Below, piece by piece: positions 52,664 through 62,334 of a stretch of DNA of 64,000 nucleotides. The notes beneath the pieces are model-generated. The model was not told the origin of the DNA. It saw only the letters and a program-made list of their open reading frames with translations, and made no database searches. The stretch's first letter is position 1, and the number at the start of each line of letters is the position of its first letter. Position numbers and translations under genes: made by a program. Source of the DNA: Chitinophaga polysaccharea (GTDB lineage: Bacteria > Bacteroidota > Bacteroidia > Chitinophagales > Chitinophagaceae). The stretch covers positions 248,001-312,000 of the forward strand of contig NZ_VIWO01000005.1 of the NCBI RefSeq assembly GCF_007829335.1, in the 5' to 3' direction.

Positions 52664-54304
52664 TTAGTTATACTTGTCGTTTTGTTTAAACTCTCCCTTG
52701 TTGCTCACTGCGTCTATCTGGTCTTGCGGAATCGGGCGCAACATATGGTATGACTGGAAGTACTGATTGGCATCCGGGTTATGCAGCGCAATGCGGGTAG
52801 CCAGCTTCCCGGTGCGTTTCAGGTCGAACCAGCGGAGCTGTTCGCCCGCCAGCTCCCTGGCTCTTTCGTCGAGCAGGAAATCGATGCTGATATCTGCCGC
52901 AGTAACCTGCATGGCGGCTTCATGCCCGGGGATAGCAGCGCGCTTGCGCAGCACGTTGATGTAGTCGGCGGCTTTAGCACCATTCCCCAGGTTGAACTGC
53001 GCTTCTGCCGCCACCAGATACATTTCAGCGAGACGAATAATAAATACATCGCGCGCACTTTGTTCTTCATTGATAGATGCCCGTGTGGGATCATCAAATT
53101 TTTGCAGGGATACATAGTGGGTCCGGTCTTTACCGCCACCATTGGTGCTGTATACCGCGTTACGGTCGTACACCCGGTAAGGGAGCATGGTGCTGATCAC
53201 TTTCTTGCTGCACAGCACCGCTGTATCGCCGAGCTTCACGCCGGCGGGAGCGGTTTTAAGGTTGTTGCAATACCACACCTGTTTGAAGGAGGCTTCGTAG
53301 CGGGCATCCGCTGTTTCATCAAAAAGGTTGAGCAGGAAAAGCGTAGGCATGTAACGGTTAAAGGGGCGCTGATTGAGGATGTCGCGCTGCATACCGGGCA
53401 AATCATCATACTTCATGGCAAACATCAGGTGACCATTGTTGGCGCCTCGGGAATGCCCGTTGGGGAACAACGTAGCATCGGCGCGGTCGTCGAACACCAG
53501 GTTCTTCATGTAATTTACTGCCCAGATCACTTCTTTGTTTTGCAGGTTATCCATCCGCCAGAGATCTGCATACTTAGCCAGCAAGGTATAGCCGTAATTC
53601 TTAATCACTTTGTCGGCCAGGTCGGCCGCCTGTTGATTTTTGCCCCTGGTCAGGCACATCCTTGCCAGAAAGGCTTCTGCAGCGGGTTTGGTTACACGGC
53701 CGTAATCGGAGGTCGTTACCGGCAAATCGTTTACCGCCACGTCGAGGTCGCGGAATATCTGTGCATAAAACGTATCTGCCGGTGTACGGTTAGCGGTGGT
53801 GATCACACCGGAAGTTTCTGTTAACGTGAAGTGTACCGGCCCCCAGGTTTCCACGATATGCCAATAGTAAAATGCGCGGAGAAAGTGCAGTTCTGCGTTG
53901 CGTATCTTCTGCCTGTCGGCCGTCAGACCAGCTTTATCAATACGGCCAATACCAGTATTACAAAGATTGATGGCTGCATACAACTGTTTCCACAACACAC
54001 TCATCACACTATTGCTGGCCTGGAGGTTGTTATAGTTGGTGATATCTGGATACTTATCGCCGGTACCGCTGGTCCATATATCTGTTCCCATTTCCGAGAT
54101 GCTGTAGCCTTCTTCTTTTCCATACCACCAACGGTTGTACGTATAAGCGGCATTCACCAGGCTTTCGAATCCTTCAGGGGTGGAAAAAACCGCATCAGTA
54201 GTGGTACCACCGGGATTGAACTCGTCCAGTTGTTTATTGCAGGCAGTCATCGCAGCGACTGTAAGGATGCCTATCACCAGGTATTTATGAATGCTTGTTT
54301 TCAT
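52664..54304 (-). CDS. SusD/RagB-type lipoprotein of the pectin locus
   Basis: A protein of 546 residues from the chosen start at 54304 (MKTSIHKYLVIGILTVAAMT); the lipobox is AMTACNK. SusD features include LDEFNPGGTTTDAVFSTPEG at the N-terminus, ELHFLRAFYYWHIVETWGPV and, near the end, RLAEMYLVAAEAQFNLGN and LDERARELAGEQLRWFDLKR. It binds oligosaccharides at the cell surface and lids the SusC barrel encoded immediately upstream (17 bp). The locus context points to homogalacturonan or rhamnogalacturonan fragments. Confidence 0.94.
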   Translation of the reverse strand: MKTSIHKYLVIGILTVAAMTACNKQLDEFNPGGTTTDAVFSTPEGFESLVNAAYTYNRWWYGKEEGYSISEMGTDIWTSGTGDKYPDITNYNNLQASNSVMSVLWKQLYAAINLCNTGIGRIDKAGLTADRQKIRNAELHFLRAFYYWHIVETWGPVHFTLTETSGVITTANRTPADTFYAQIFRDLDVAVNDLPVTTSDYGRVTKPAAEAFLARMCLTRGKNQQAADLADKVIKNYGYTLLAKYADLWRMDNLQNKEVIWAVNYMKNLVFDDRADATLFPNGHSRGANNGHLMFAMKYDDLPGMQRDILNQRPFNRYMPTLFLLNLFDETADARYEASFKQVWYCNNLKTAPAGVKLGDTAVLCSKKVISTMLPYRVYDRNAVYSTNGGGKDRTHYVSLQKFDDPTRASINEEQSARDVFIIRLAEMYLVAAEAQFNLGNGAKAADYINVLRKRAAIPGHEAAMQVTAADISIDFLLDERARELAGEQLRWFDLKRTGKLATRIALHNPDANQYFQSYHMLRPIPQDQIDAVSNKGEFKQNDKYN

Positions 54305-54321
54305 AACAGATTTTTTAAACA

Positions 54322-57279
54322 TTAAAACTCAACATTGATTCCGGCCACATACATTTTGGTGAGCGGGTTACTCAGGTCGCCTCCTCTTTCCGGGTCATAG
54401 TCTTTTACTTTACTGAAGGTGAAAAGGTTTTTACCGGTAACGTATACACGTAAATTACTCAGGTGCAGCGAGTGCAGGGCCTGTGCGGGGAACGTATATC
54501 CCAGGGAGAGGTTACGGACCTTTACAAAAGAGCCATCTTTGTATCCCAATGTTTTAATAAAGGGCGTACCATCTTTGGAAAGGCTCGCATTAGGTCTTGG
54601 ATAATCATTAGATGGATTCTCCGGCGTCCAGTAGTTCACGGGGGCGCTGTTTTCCAATCCCTGCGGATCGTATTTGGCAGCATATTCCGAGTTGATCCAC
54701 TGGCCGATGCGGGCGAATATGTATATGTTGAGATCAAAATTTTTGTACCGCAGGTCGTTGTTAAATCCACCGCTCCATTTAGGCACCTGGGCTCCCAGGA
54801 TCACCCTGTCGGAGGTATTGATAACGCCTTTGCCGTCCTGGTCTTTCACTTTGATATCCCCGGGCTTATAGCCATATTTCGCCGCTTCATCAGCCTCAGA
54901 TGTTTGCCAGATACCGACTTTTTGGTAGTCGTAGTACACCTTTACCGGGTACCCGATGAACCAGCCATTGGCCACATCGTTGGCGCCGCCGTCGGTCAGC
55001 GCTACAATTTCTTCTTTGTTACGGGAATACACGATGTTGGATGTCCAGCGGAAATTGGCAGTAGAAATATTGGTAGTATTAATACCGACTTCTAAGCCCC
55101 TATTGCGGGTTTTACCTACGTTCTGAATCACATTGCTTACGCCGGAAGAAGTAGGCAGGGTACGTTGCAGCAGCAGGTCCTTTGTTTTGGTATCATAATA
55201 ATCGATGCTTCCTGTGATCCTGTTGGCGATAATACCGAAGTCGATACCTATATTTTTGGTGGCCGACAACTCCCATTTCAGGCCTTTGTTGCCGGTTTGA
55301 TCACCAATTGTATAAGCTACTGCGGCATTGGTATCATCATAGGAGAAAGGAATTTTCACCAGGTAGCTGGCGGTGGAATATGGGTCCACGGCGTCGTTGC
55401 CTGCGATACCATAGCTAACTCTCAGTTTCAGGTCGCTGAAGAATGTCTGCGATTTCATGAACGTTTCATCGCTGATGCGCCAGGCGCCGGCTACCGACGG
55501 GAAGAACGCCCATTTATTACCCGGCGACAGCTTGGAGGATCCGTCTGAGCGACCGGTAAGCGACAAGAGGTATTTGCCTTTATAGGCGTAGTTGAGGCGA
55601 CCGGTGAAAGAGATCAGTTTACTGGATTGATACATGCTGCGAATAGCGATGCCACTCACGTTATTCTGCATAGCGTAGTACAATTGTGATGGCAGCAGTT
55701 GTCCTTCTCCCTGCATCAGGGAGGAATCGCGCTGATCTGACAGCAAGCTGGCCACACCTGTTACGCCAAAGGAATGATCGCCTATAGTTTTATTGTAGGT
55801 GAGTACGTTTTCCCAGCTCAGGTAGCGACGGGTGCTGCCGTTTAACTGGGAACGGGAAGTAGAGGCGGTGGACCGGTCAATAGAGCTTTTCGATGCAAAT
55901 ACACCCTGCTTCGCATTTTCCAGGGTAACGCCAAAGTTGGAGCGGAACAGCACCCCCTTCAATGGAGCGATTTCTACATAGGCGTTTACAAAGGTGCGGG
56001 TAGTGCGGGTACTATTTTCATAAGCGTTGGGTTGCTCATCTGCCAGCGGATTGATGGCAGAACCACTGTTAGGGAATAATACCAGCTTGCCGGCAGAATC
56101 GTATGGAAGACCCAGGGGAATATATTTGTTGGCCTGATTCAAAGGATCGCGGCGGGCGCTTTGCTCGTAGTAGGTAATCTGGCTTTGCGCACCTACCTTG
56201 ATGGCGTCGTTGATCGTTTGATCAATATTTAAACGGGCCGAATAACGATTGAGGACATCGAGTTTCAATAGCCCCTTCTCTTTAAAATAATCGAAGGAGA
56301 AATAGACCTTTGTTTTTTCTGATCCTCCGGAGATGCCCGCCTGGTAGTCCTGTTGCAGGCCATTATGCAATAACAGGTCGGCGTAGTTGGTCCATAAGTT
56401 ATTTTTAATTTCATCCAGCTCAAAGGCGTTGAATATTTTAGGATCATCGGCTACGCTGGCCCAACGGCCGGTAGTGCGGTTGGCTTCTCTCTTCAGGGCT
56501 GTATATTCCTGTCCATTGCTCAGGCGGGGATAGCCATTTACCTCCGCGATACCCGCATAGGAGCTGATATTCACGTTGGGCTTTCCGCTGGCACCTCTTT
56601 TTGTGGTGACCATGATGACGCCGTTAGCGCCACGGGAGCCGTATATAGCTGTAGAAGAGGCGTCTTTAAGCACTTCCATAGACTGGATATCGTTCGGATT
56701 AATATCCTGTATATTTTCGTACTGCACGCCATCAACGATGTAGAGGGGACCGTTGCTGGCTTTGATAGAGCGATTGCCTCTTACCGTTACGTTTACCTTA
56801 GCTCCTGCGGCGCCGCTGCTGCGGGTGATATCCACTCCTGGCAACTTTCCCTGTACTGATTCCATGACGTTGGTGGAGGGCACTTTTTTCAATTCCTCTC
56901 CTTTTACCGACACCACGGCGCCTGTCAAATCTCTTTTCTTCACCATCCCATATCCCACTACCACAATTTCATCTAGCTTTTTATTGTTGGATTCCATTTT
57001 TATTGTCATGTTGACATCATCTGCCAGCATAGTAACAGGCGCATAGCCTATATAGCTAAATAATAAGGTAGTTTTTCCTCCGGCGGATACCTGCAGGGAA
57101 AAATTTCCTTTGTTATCTGTTTGGGTTCCACTGGTTGTTCCTTTCATCTGGACACTCACCAGCGGGAGTGGTTCTCCGGAAGCGGCATCAGTCACCCGTC
57201 CTTTTACGGTGCGTGTCTGTGCAATTGCCCAGCTGCTAAAACCCAGTAACAGCAAGCAAAAAAGGTAAATTGTTTTCAT
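54322..57279 (-). CDS. SusC/RagA-type TonB-dependent transporter of the pectin locus
   Basis: A protein of 985 residues from the chosen start at 57279 (MKTIYLFCLLLLGFSSWAIA), which gives a clean signal peptide; 57306 is also open. Unlike the transporter at 21-24 kb it has no STN domain. A carboxypeptidase-D-like regulatory domain (VKGRVTDAASGEPLPLVSVQ) precedes the TonB box/plug (LDEIVVVGYGMVKKRDLTGA) and the barrel, which ends YVAGINVEF. It heads the operon running to uxaC, consistent with control by the divergent LacI protein rather than a sigma/anti-sigma pair. Confidence 0.95.
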   Translation of the reverse strand: MKTIYLFCLLLLGFSSWAIAQTRTVKGRVTDAASGEPLPLVSVQMKGTTSGTQTDNKGNFSLQVSAGGKTTLLFSYIGYAPVTMLADDVNMTIKMESNNKKLDEIVVVGYGMVKKRDLTGAVVSVKGEELKKVPSTNVMESVQGKLPGVDITRSSGAAGAKVNVTVRGNRSIKASNGPLYIVDGVQYENIQDINPNDIQSMEVLKDASSTAIYGSRGANGVIMVTTKRGASGKPNVNISSYAGIAEVNGYPRLSNGQEYTALKREANRTTGRWASVADDPKIFNAFELDEIKNNLWTNYADLLLHNGLQQDYQAGISGGSEKTKVYFSFDYFKEKGLLKLDVLNRYSARLNIDQTINDAIKVGAQSQITYYEQSARRDPLNQANKYIPLGLPYDSAGKLVLFPNSGSAINPLADEQPNAYENSTRTTRTFVNAYVEIAPLKGVLFRSNFGVTLENAKQGVFASKSSIDRSTASTSRSQLNGSTRRYLSWENVLTYNKTIGDHSFGVTGVASLLSDQRDSSLMQGEGQLLPSQLYYAMQNNVSGIAIRSMYQSSKLISFTGRLNYAYKGKYLLSLTGRSDGSSKLSPGNKWAFFPSVAGAWRISDETFMKSQTFFSDLKLRVSYGIAGNDAVDPYSTASYLVKIPFSYDDTNAAVAYTIGDQTGNKGLKWELSATKNIGIDFGIIANRITGSIDYYDTKTKDLLLQRTLPTSSGVSNVIQNVGKTRNRGLEVGINTTNISTANFRWTSNIVYSRNKEEIVALTDGGANDVANGWFIGYPVKVYYDYQKVGIWQTSEADEAAKYGYKPGDIKVKDQDGKGVINTSDRVILGAQVPKWSGGFNNDLRYKNFDLNIYIFARIGQWINSEYAAKYDPQGLENSAPVNYWTPENPSNDYPRPNASLSKDGTPFIKTLGYKDGSFVKVRNLSLGYTFPAQALHSLHLSNLRVYVTGKNLFTFSKVKDYDPERGGDLSNPLTKMYVAGINVEF

Positions 57280-57430
57280 AACGTTAGGCGTGAATTTATT
57301 TGGCAAATAAAGGTTGTGCTACTTAATCGTATTTATTTAGCGTGGCGATTCATTGGTTGAAAAAAGAATCTGAAACCGGTATTGTGTGATTACAATTCTA
57401 CTGAACTTATTACTATCGGTGAAGTTTATT

Positions 57431-57448
57431 TACGCAATCGTTCCCGGA
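57431..57448. promoter_or_regulatory. Probable LacI operator, copy 1
   Basis: TACGCAATCGTTCCCGGA occurs here and identically at 61141-61158 upstream of the pectinesterase gene; similarity extends a few bases on both sides (TTAT before, AAA after). The core GCAATCGTTCCC is an imperfect palindrome around a central CG, as LacI-family operators are. It lies about 58 bp before lacI and 151 bp before susC. Confidence 0.7.
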
Positions 57449-57494
57449 AAAATCACTACATTCACCATCTGAAAAAAAACGCCGGAAACCACGG

Positions 57495-57506
57495 TCCGGG
57501 AACGAT
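57495..57506. promoter_or_regulatory. Probable LacI operator, reversed partial copy abutting lacI start
   Basis: TCCGGGAACGAT is the reverse complement of ATCGTTCCCGGA, the right part of the 18-nt motif. It ends one base before the lacI ATG, a position expected for autorepression. Confidence 0.6.
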
Positions 57507-58523
57507 ATGAAGTACAAAGCTGCTACCATAAAAGATATTGCACAGGCGCTGGGATTATCTACTTCCACGGTATCCCGCGCGTTGCGCGACAGTCATGAAA
57601 TCAGTGCAGCTACCAAGCAACTGGTACTGGATCATGCTGCACAGCTGAACTATCATCCCAACCCTATTGCATTGAGCTTGAAGGAAAAAAAGAGCCGGTC
57701 TATTGGCGTGATTGTGTCTGAAATTGCCAACAGCTTTTTCTCCCAAACCATTAACGGTATTGAATCGGTAGCTAACGAGAAAGGCTATACGGTCATTATT
57801 TCCCAGAGTCACGAATCTTTTGAGAAAGAAGTAAGAACCTTGCAATACCTGGCCTCCCGGTCAATCGATGGATTATTGATCTCAGTATCCAGCGCTACCA
57901 AGGACCTATTGCCATTAAAGGCGTTGCACCAGTATGGATTCCCGATTGTTTTTTTTGACCGGATTGTTGAAGAAATAGCGACGCACCAGGTGAGGGTAGA
58001 TAATTTCCAGGGAGCCTACAACGCCACCACTCATTTATTGCAGCAGGGATATAAGCGCGTTGGCTGTATTACCAACTCCGCACATCTTTCCATTACGAGA
58101 GAGCGAGTAGCCGGCTACGTAGCTGCACTGGATAAAGCAGGTATCCGGTTGCCGGCATCGCTGGTTAAATATTGTTTTCATGGTGGCATGCTGCAGGAGG
58201 AAGTAGCCGATGCGGTACAGGAATTACTGCAGGAAAAGAAACGTCCTGATGCTATTTTCGCTACCTCTGATAAACTCACTACGGGTTGTATGCGGGCGCT
58301 AAAGAAGGCAAAAATGGCCATTCCCGAAGATATGGGGTTGACCGGCTTTTCCAACTCCGACCTGATAGAGTTGCTGCATGCGCCTATTACGGTGGTGCGG
58401 CAACCTGCCTTTGAAATGGGGCAGGTGGCCACGGAACTATTGCTGCAACTGATAGAAAGCAAACGCCCGGTGAAAGACTTTGAAACAAAGGTGCTGCAAA
58501 CCTCGCTCATTACTCCATCCTGA
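57507..58523 (+). CDS. LacI-family transcriptional regulator of the pectin locus
   Basis: A 338-residue repressor-type regulator. The HTH and hinge (ATIKDIAQALGLSTSTVSRA, HPNPIALSLKEKKS) are followed by a periplasmic-binding-protein-like sensor domain (SIGVIVSEIANSFFSQTING; FDRIVEEIATHQVRVDN; MGLTGFSNSDLIELLHAPIT). It lies between the divergent susC operon and the pme-GH43 operon, whose 3' end it overlaps by 14 bp. A likely ligand is a pectin catabolite, by position only. Confidence 0.94.
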   Translation: MKYKAATIKDIAQALGLSTSTVSRALRDSHEISAATKQLVLDHAAQLNYHPNPIALSLKEKKSRSIGVIVSEIANSFFSQTINGIESVANEKGYTVIISQSHESFEKEVRTLQYLASRSIDGLLISVSSATKDLLPLKALHQYGFPIVFFDRIVEEIATHQVRVDNFQGAYNATTHLLQQGYKRVGCITNSAHLSITRERVAGYVAALDKAGIRLPASLVKYCFHGGMLQEEVADAVQELLQEKKRPDAIFATSDKLTTGCMRALKKAKMAIPEDMGLTGFSNSDLIELLHAPITVVRQPAFEMGQVATELLLQLIESKRPVKDFETKVLQTSLITPS

Positions 58524-60123
58524 ACCAATCGATGTCTGCCCAGCCTGCATCGTTGGTCCTGGCTGTGCAACTGCAATGCAGTCCAACCTTTGCGCCGATC
58601 CATCTCCCTGGCACCGCGGTAAACATTCCTCCTGCATCATGGAAGGCTTGTCTATCAATACTATAACTAAAACGGCATTGGGCATTCTTTTCCACCGTTA
58701 TCCTGAAAAATATATCCGTTACTATTATAGGAGCTACAGTTTCCACCACTTCAGCATTCCCGCGGTCGGCCTGTTTACAGGTAAAGCGGGTAAGATAAAG
58801 GCCTGAGGCTCTTTTCTCCAGCCTGATACCGGCATAGTCGGCGCCCATTACCAGCATACTTACGCGATCGCCTTCCTGGTGAGGAACAAAGCTACATTTA
58901 GCAGTGGCAGTAAACGTTGCGGCCGGAAATTTCTGTAAGAGTACATTGGGTGTTTCCCACAGGTTGCGGGCACTATCGGGCGAGGGCACCGCCAACAGGC
59001 GCAAGCAGCCCAGGGCTGGCGAAGGAAATGCCCATCCGGCAGCGGGGTTTGCCTGCCATTGCCATTGTAAGCCCAGGGTACTGCCGTTGCACTCATCCGA
59101 TTCCTGTGGCGTAACCACGGGATACGTTTTTCCTACATCCGGTTTACGGTAACGCATCACGGGTTCTCCTTTCCCATCCTTATCGGGATCGACGCCTATC
59201 ACCGGCCAATTGTCGGCCCATTGCATGGGTTGCAGGTGCACTACCCGGCCGTAAGCTTCCTGGTCCTGGAAATGCAGGAACCAGTCGGCTCCTTTCTGCG
59301 TTTGCACCCAGGCGCCCTGGTGTGGTCCATTTACTGGTGAATGTCCCTGGTCCATCACAATTCTGCTTTCATAGGGACCATATACCTGCCTGGAACGCAG
59401 TACCAGCTGCCAGCCCGTACTAACGCCCCCGGCGGGAGCAAAAATATAGTAGAACCCATTGCGCTTATAAAACTTAGGCCCCTCCAGGGTTGGATGTTGT
59501 GGATGCCCGTCGAATACTAGCACGCCCTCATCGATGGCATGGGTACCTGTTGCATCCAATTGTTTTACTACGATCATACTTTTGATCCCGGCACGGCTGC
59601 CGGCAAAAGCATGTACCAGGTATACGTTGCCATTATCATCCCATAGCGGGCAGGGATCAATTAGTCCTTTGCCGGCGATTACCAGCTGTGGCTCACTCCA
59701 GGGACCGGTCACCTTTTTGGCGGTGATCACATAAATCCCGAAATCCGGGTTGGGATAATAAATGTAAAATTGCTGTTGATGATACCGGATAGCGGGCGCC
59801 CAAACGCCGTTACCATGCTGTGTAACAGAAAAATGGCCATACGGTGGTTGTCGCAGGAGCGCATGGGCTGCGATGCGCCAGTTGACCAGGTCTTTGGAAT
59901 GCAGGATAGGCAAGCCCGGTACTGCATCAAAACTGGAGGCCACCAGGTAATAGTCGTCATTTACACGGATTACATCAGGATCTGAGTAATCGGCATAGAT
60001 AACCGGATTTTTATAGGTACCGTCGCCGTTATCCGCCACCCATACTTTAGACTTTTCATGTAGGGATTGCGCCGTGGCCGGCAGGAAAGCCAGCAAAGCG
60101 CACAAACAAGCCAGTATTCTCAT
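58510..60123 (-). CDS. Secreted GH43 family glycoside hydrolase
   Basis: A protein of 537 residues; the start at 60123 (MRILACLCALLAFLPATAQS) gives a signal peptide, while the frame is open to 60228. The five-bladed propeller carries the GH43 catalytic triad: ADYSDPDVIRV (general base Asp), GLIDPCPLWDD (pKa modulator Asp) and LEGPKFYKRNGFYYI (acid Glu). A C-terminal concanavalin-like domain (about 360-535) matches beta-xylosidase/alpha-arabinofuranosidase enzymes. It probably trims arabinan or xylose side chains. It follows the pectinesterase gene by 4 bp. Confidence 0.92.
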   Translation of the reverse strand: MRILACLCALLAFLPATAQSLHEKSKVWVADNGDGTYKNPVIYADYSDPDVIRVNDDYYLVASSFDAVPGLPILHSKDLVNWRIAAHALLRQPPYGHFSVTQHGNGVWAPAIRYHQQQFYIYYPNPDFGIYVITAKKVTGPWSEPQLVIAGKGLIDPCPLWDDNGNVYLVHAFAGSRAGIKSMIVVKQLDATGTHAIDEGVLVFDGHPQHPTLEGPKFYKRNGFYYIFAPAGGVSTGWQLVLRSRQVYGPYESRIVMDQGHSPVNGPHQGAWVQTQKGADWFLHFQDQEAYGRVVHLQPMQWADNWPVIGVDPDKDGKGEPVMRYRKPDVGKTYPVVTPQESDECNGSTLGLQWQWQANPAAGWAFPSPALGCLRLLAVPSPDSARNLWETPNVLLQKFPAATFTATAKCSFVPHQEGDRVSMLVMGADYAGIRLEKRASGLYLTRFTCKQADRGNAEVVETVAPIIVTDIFFRITVEKNAQCRFSYSIDRQAFHDAGGMFTAVPGRWIGAKVGLHCSCTARTNDAGWADIDWFRME

Positions 60124-60127
60124 CGTA

Positions 60128-61078
60128 TTAAAATTTCCAGTCTCCAAATATTTTTGCCGGGCTAAATTGTCTGGCTTCTTTTTTTGTAAGTTGCCTCGCC
60201 CAGCTCGCTCGCCCTTTGTTATTGGCACCGGGTCCCTTACTTTTATATTCTGCGTAACGGGCTGTTTGCTCGTTGGCGGTTTTTCTCCAGTTATCCCAGC
60301 CAGCAGGAAGTATATGTGCTCTCATCTCACAGTGTAACCAGGTAACGCTGGCATAGGGTCGCCAGGGCCGTCCCAGGTACACCCTGGTAACGCCGCTATC
60401 GGCGGTTAGCTTGCAGTCTTTAAAAACATATCCTACCGGATAAGCGGGTGGTGTAGCTGCCGCTGTGATATAGGAATTGCTTTTACTGTTAATTTGACAC
60501 CTATTAAAAAAGGCAGCCGCATAGCCGAATATAAAATCGGTGCTGCCTTCAATGTAGCAGTCTTCATAATACTGTTTTACATAAAAAGTGCCGGCTAGCA
60601 GGGTGTCTTGGAAGCCCAGCATACGGCAATGGATAAACGTAGCTCTGTCGCCTTTAACACTGAGCGCCACGGCCTGGCCAGCGGAAATACCGGCAGTATT
60701 GGCGAAGGTGAGCTCCTCTGCCCGGAAATTGTTGCCATGGATGATACAGGAAGGGGACGAATAAGTAGTAATGGTATCCCCGGTGGGGCTATGCATACCG
60801 GCATGATCATCGTAGGTGAGAATGGTGTTTTGTGCATCTTCTCCTGTAAGGGTAACAAAGTCTTTGGTAGAATCGAGGTGTAGTTTTTCTTTATAAATGC
60901 CTTTCCTGATGTAAATATGCACGGGCACCGTATTATGCAACGGAATGGCGTCCAGGGCGGCTTGTACGGTGGTATAGTCGCCGCTGCCATCCTGGGCCAC
61001 CGTTTTTCGTACGACCTGGGCCGGTAAGCTGGTACCGACGAACAGGAAAGCGGTTAATAGTAACATCGTTTGTTTCAT
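60128..61078 (-). CDS. Pectinesterase (carbohydrate esterase family 8)
   Basis: A 316-residue secreted enzyme that demethylates homogalacturonan. The signal peptide (MLLLTAFLFVGTSLPAQ) is followed by the CE8 parallel beta-helix: VAQDGSGDYTTVQAALDAIP, then MLGFQDTLLA (catalytic Asp region), EGSTDFIFGYAAAFF (second Asp) and VYLGRPWRPYA (Arg). All three signature regions are intact. It heads the two-gene reverse-strand operon with GH43, and a probable LacI operator lies 63 bp upstream. Confidence 0.95.
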   Translation of the reverse strand: MKQTMLLLTAFLFVGTSLPAQVVRKTVAQDGSGDYTTVQAALDAIPLHNTVPVHIYIRKGIYKEKLHLDSTKDFVTLTGEDAQNTILTYDDHAGMHSPTGDTITTYSSPSCIIHGNNFRAEELTFANTAGISAGQAVALSVKGDRATFIHCRMLGFQDTLLAGTFYVKQYYEDCYIEGSTDFIFGYAAAFFNRCQINSKSNSYITAAATPPAYPVGYVFKDCKLTADSGVTRVYLGRPWRPYASVTWLHCEMRAHILPAGWDNWRKTANEQTARYAEYKSKGPGANNKGRASWARQLTKKEARQFSPAKIFGDWKF

Positions 61079-61140
61079 GACGTGGAATTAATATGCTGCC
61101 GGTTAAAATAGTAAACAGACGGGAGATGCCGGGCGTTATC

Positions 61141-61158
61141 TACGCAATCGTTCCCGGA
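61141..61158. promoter_or_regulatory. Probable LacI operator, copy 2
   Basis: TACGCAATCGTTCCCGGA, identical to 57431-57448. It lies 63 bp upstream of the pectinesterase start, so the two pectin operons probably share one regulator. Confidence 0.7.
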
Positions 61159-61282
61159 GAAAGAGTTATCCAAAGCGCATATATGCACCTGTAAATCATT
61201 GAAATATCTTTCATAGCCGCAAGCTAAAAACGGGCATCGGGGATAGAAAAGTTGTACATTCGCTGGCTCAACGATTTTAGTC

Positions 61283-61738
61283 ATGATACATATTCGACCC
61301 GCCACTGCGGCCGACCTGCCGGTATTACTGGAATTTGAGCAGGGGATTGTGGCTGCAGAACGTCCATTTGACAATACATTAAAAGAAGGCGTTATACATT
61401 ACTACGACCTGGCTGCTTTGATCGCGGCTGAGGATGCGGAGGTATTGGTAGCCGAGTATGCCAGCGAAATAATTGGATCGGGGCATGTCCGTATCCGGGA
61501 GGCGAAGCCGTACCAGGTATTTCCGAAGTATGCCTACCTGGGATTTATGTATGTAGTGCCCGACCACCGGGGCAAGGGGGTAAACCGGATGATTATTGAG
61601 GGGTTGGGTGCCTGGGCATTGAAACAGGGCATCCGCGAGTTACGGCTGGATGTATATGCTGATAATGCCACGGCGATACGTGCATATGAAAAGTTCGGAT
61701 TTCGTCAAAACCTGGTAGAAATGCGGCTTCCACTATAG
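61283..61738 (+). CDS. GNAT-family N-acetyltransferase
   Basis: A 151-residue acetyltransferase. The acetyl-CoA-binding motif A is LGFMYVVPDHRGKGVNRMI (Q/RxxGxG/A variant RGKG), with LRLDVYADNATAIRAYEKFG forming the C-terminal part. Substrate unknown. It is unrelated in function to the pectin genes it follows. Confidence 0.9.
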   Translation: MIHIRPATAADLPVLLEFEQGIVAAERPFDNTLKEGVIHYYDLAALIAAEDAEVLVAEYASEIIGSGHVRIREAKPYQVFPKYAYLGFMYVVPDHRGKGVNRMIIEGLGAWALKQGIRELRLDVYADNATAIRAYEKFGFRQNLVEMRLPL

Positions 61739-61792
61739 TTATGCGCAGTTTGGCATAGTTTTCGTAAGTTGCGGAGAATAAACCGTATCACC

Positions 61793-62275
61793 ATGAAAAA
61801 GTTACTTGTAGCCTTAGCGGCAGCCGTAGTTTTCTTCTCCTGCAAAAGCAATGGAGATAATGCTGCAGCCATAGAGAGTGCGAAAAAAGCTACTATTGAT
61901 TCGATGAACAATGTGAGTGCCATCAGGCAATCTGTTATAGATTCAATGAATCACGTAAAGGGACGTCATCATCATGCAGGCACTTCCGGCCAGGAAGGCT
62001 ATAGCGATGCTGCAATGACCGCACCTGCGGGTGGCGGTGGTGGTGATGTAGCGGCAGCTCCTGCTCCAGCACCCGCTCCTAAAAAGAAAGGCTGGAAATC
62101 ATGGAGCCATACCGCTAAAGGCGCTGTAGTAGGTGCCGGCGCGGGTGCTATTACCGGGGCTATCGTTAACAAAGATCACCTGAAAGGCGCTGCTATTGGT
62201 ACCCTGATCGGTGCAGGTGTAGGTGCAGGTACCGGTGCTATCGTAGATCACAAGAAAAAACAGAATGGACAATAA
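61793..62275 (+). CDS. Glycine-zipper lipoprotein
   Basis: A protein of 160 residues from the chosen start at 61793 (MKKLLVALAAAVVFFSCKSN, lipobox FFSC). A Ser/Asn-rich linker with two similar ATIDSMN/SVIDSMN segments is followed by a Pro/Ala-rich spacer. The C-terminal glycine-zipper (about 95-150) reads AVVGAGAGAITGAIVNKDH, GAAIGTLIGAGVGAGTGAIV. Such domains form membrane-spanning helix pairs in envelope proteins of unknown role. Confidence 0.85.
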   Translation: MKKLLVALAAAVVFFSCKSNGDNAAAIESAKKATIDSMNNVSAIRQSVIDSMNHVKGRHHHAGTSGQEGYSDAAMTAPAGGGGGDVAAAPAPAPAPKKKGWKSWSHTAKGAVVGAGAGAITGAIVNKDHLKGAAIGTLIGAGVGAGTGAIVDHKKKQNGQ

Positions 62276-62284
62276 GTTATTACC

Positions 62285-62334
62285 GATATAAAAGAAGAAG
62301 CCACGCTGCATTGCGTGGCTTCTTCTTTTATATC
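62285..62334. terminator. 22-bp perfect bidirectional terminator
   Basis: Arms 62285-62306 and 62313-62334 are exact reverse complements (22 nt) around TGCATT, with T-rich (TTCTTCTTTT) sides inside the arm. It separates convergent genes ending at 62275 and 62333. Confidence 0.9.
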
